Positions 5,391-6,014 of a stretch of 6,014 nucleotides of DNA are shown piece after piece. Source of the stretch: Chloroflexota bacterium (lineage in GTDB: Bacteria; Chloroflexota; Dormibacteria; CF-121); assembly GCA_005889395.1 (NCBI GenBank), contig VBFX01000308.1, positions 1 to 6,014 of the forward strand, given 5' to 3'. Within the stretch, counting starts at the first letter, position 1, and each line of letters opens with the position of its first letter. The notes under the pieces were generated by a model that saw only the letters and a program-made list of their open reading frames with translations, did no database searches and was not told where the DNA came from. A program made the translations under genes and the position numbers.

Positions 5391-5776
5391 ATGGCTACGG
5401 ACCCTAAAACCCCCGAACTGCGTGCCTGGACCGCCTTCCTCAATGCCCAGGCATCCCTCTTACGCCGTCTGGAGGCGGAGCTGATCGAGAGCGAGGACAT
5501 GACCCTTGCCGAATTCGACGTCCTCATCCAGCTCGCGACCGTATGACGCAGGCCGGCCTCGTGGAGCGGACCCGCTGCGACTCTGACCGGCGAGGCACGT
5601 TCGCGACCATGACGGCGGCCGGCAAGGCGAGGCTCCGACGTGCCCGACCGGTCCACCTCCGCGGAATCCGCGAGCATTTTGGCAAGCGCCTTTCCGCGGC
5701 CCAGCTTTCCGCCGTGGCCGACGCCCTCGGGACGCTTGCGCGCGACCCGCGCTCCGCGTCGCCGAGCGCCCGCTAA
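5391..5776 (+). pseudogene. MarR-family transcriptional regulator, broken by deletion of the HTH core
   Basis: MarR proteins are dimeric winged-helix repressors that often control the adjacent efflux gene. The first piece (5391 to TGA 5544-5546) gives the N-terminal dimerisation helix (LRAWTAFLNAQASLLRRLEA) and the start of the DNA-binding domain, MTLAEFDVLIQLAT. The second, in another frame (ATG 5543 to TAA 5774-5776), gives the wing and C-terminal helices: MTQAGLVERTRCDSDRRGTF, then AAGKARL and RARPVHLRGIREHF. Codons just before that ATG read Asp-Arg in the second frame, as expected before the wing. The roughly 28-30 residues between, which hold the helix-turn-helix and recognition helix (usually like RxSELAxxxxLSRSGLTRLVDR), are absent. 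The deletion is about 85-91 bases and shifts the frame. The chance ATGA at the junction could let the second piece be translated, but without a recognition helix it should not bind DNA. Real decay or assembly error cannot be told apart here. Confidence 0.82.
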
Positions 5777-5779
5777 GGC

Positions 5780-6014
5780 ATGCCGCAGAAGTGGCGTACG
5801 ATGCTGGGCGTCTCACTGGGTGCGTTGTGCCCGCCGATCGGCGTCAGCACGATTTCCATCGGACTGCCGGTGATCGCTGCGGCACTCCACCAGCCGGTCA
5901 CCTCGGCCGAATGGGTGATCGTCGTCTATACGCTGGTGATCACGTCCCTGCTGATGACGTTCGGGCGATTGGGCGACCTGATCTCGACGAAGCTTCTTTA
6001 CGTCGTGGGCTTTA
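5780..6014 (+). CDS. MFS transporter, probably drug efflux (EmrB/DHA2-like), 3' end cut by window edge
   Basis: Seventy-eight N-terminal codons are visible. A short basic start (MPQKWRTM) is followed by a first membrane segment (about residues 8-31, with VSTISIGLPVIAAAL), a loop with TSAEWVIVVYTLV opening the second segment (about 45-62), and then GRLGDLISTKLLYVVGF, a variant of MFS motif A between helices 2 and 3. The 'xxLPxIaxxL ... xxxxxWVxxxYxL' wording is typical of the 14-helix EmrB/QacA drug:H+ antiporters, but substrate and helix number cannot be judged from this fragment. ATG 5780-5782 lies 3 bases after the MarR stop, so the two genes form one transcript. An alternative ATG at 5801 would shorten the N-terminus by seven residues. 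Loss of a functional MarR would predict constitutive expression of this pump. Confidence 0.85.
   Translation, partial: MPQKWRTMLGVSLGALCPPIGVSTISIGLPVIAAALHQPVTSAEWVIVVYTLVITSLLMTFGRLGDLISTKLLYVVGF

Noticed and set aside
1..6014. Mobile elements, CRISPR arrays, tRNA or rRNA genes
   Set aside because: Reading both strands showed no transposase or integrase motifs, no regularly spaced repeats and no recognisable structural RNA.

Overview
The window is a stretch of high-GC bacterial chromosome with tightly packed genes and little intergenic space. The gene families, the wording of the carboxypeptidase motifs, and the pairing of a short acidic ORF with a 'CSCGIYAY' protein suggest a soil Chloroflexota-like or actinobacterial-type organism. 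This placement rests on recognised family style only, since no rRNA or marker gene is present. I see no mobile element, CRISPR array or structural RNA gene.

Layout from left to right: a DUF4242-family gene cut by the left edge (+); an uncharacterised Cys-containing protein (-) coupled through an ATGA overlap to a 43-residue acidic, Pro/Glu-rich small ORF (-); a broken D-Ala-D-Ala carboxypeptidase gene (-); a SelW/Rdx-family gene (-) with an in-frame TGA at its redox motif (Cys-Val-Pro-Sec); a 5'-3' exonuclease (-); an amidase-signature hydrolase (-); an intrinsic terminator; a YceI-family protein (-); an AT-rich divergent control region; a broken MarR-type regulator (+); and the start of an MFS efflux transporter cut by the right edge (+). 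Amidase, exonuclease, selW and carboxypeptidase lie head to tail with gaps of 3, 26 and about 47 bases (the last assuming a GTG start) and are probably one transcript. MarR and MFS form a classic regulator-efflux pair, with YceI divergent from them across a probable operator.

The main result is the SelW-like selenoprotein gene at 2173-2442. Standard gene finding misses it because TGA is read as stop. Translated through the TGA it gives a complete 89-residue Rdx-fold protein with a CxxU motif. A 6-bp hairpin with a GGUCU loop starts 15 bases after the TGA, where a bacterial SECIS element belongs. This predicts that the host makes selenocysteine.

The second notable point is that both the carboxypeptidase and the MarR gene lack roughly 85-95 bases inside conserved domains, with a frame change at each junction. 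The losses remove the region of the SxN motif and the DNA-recognition helix respectively. They may be genuine decay or assembly errors.
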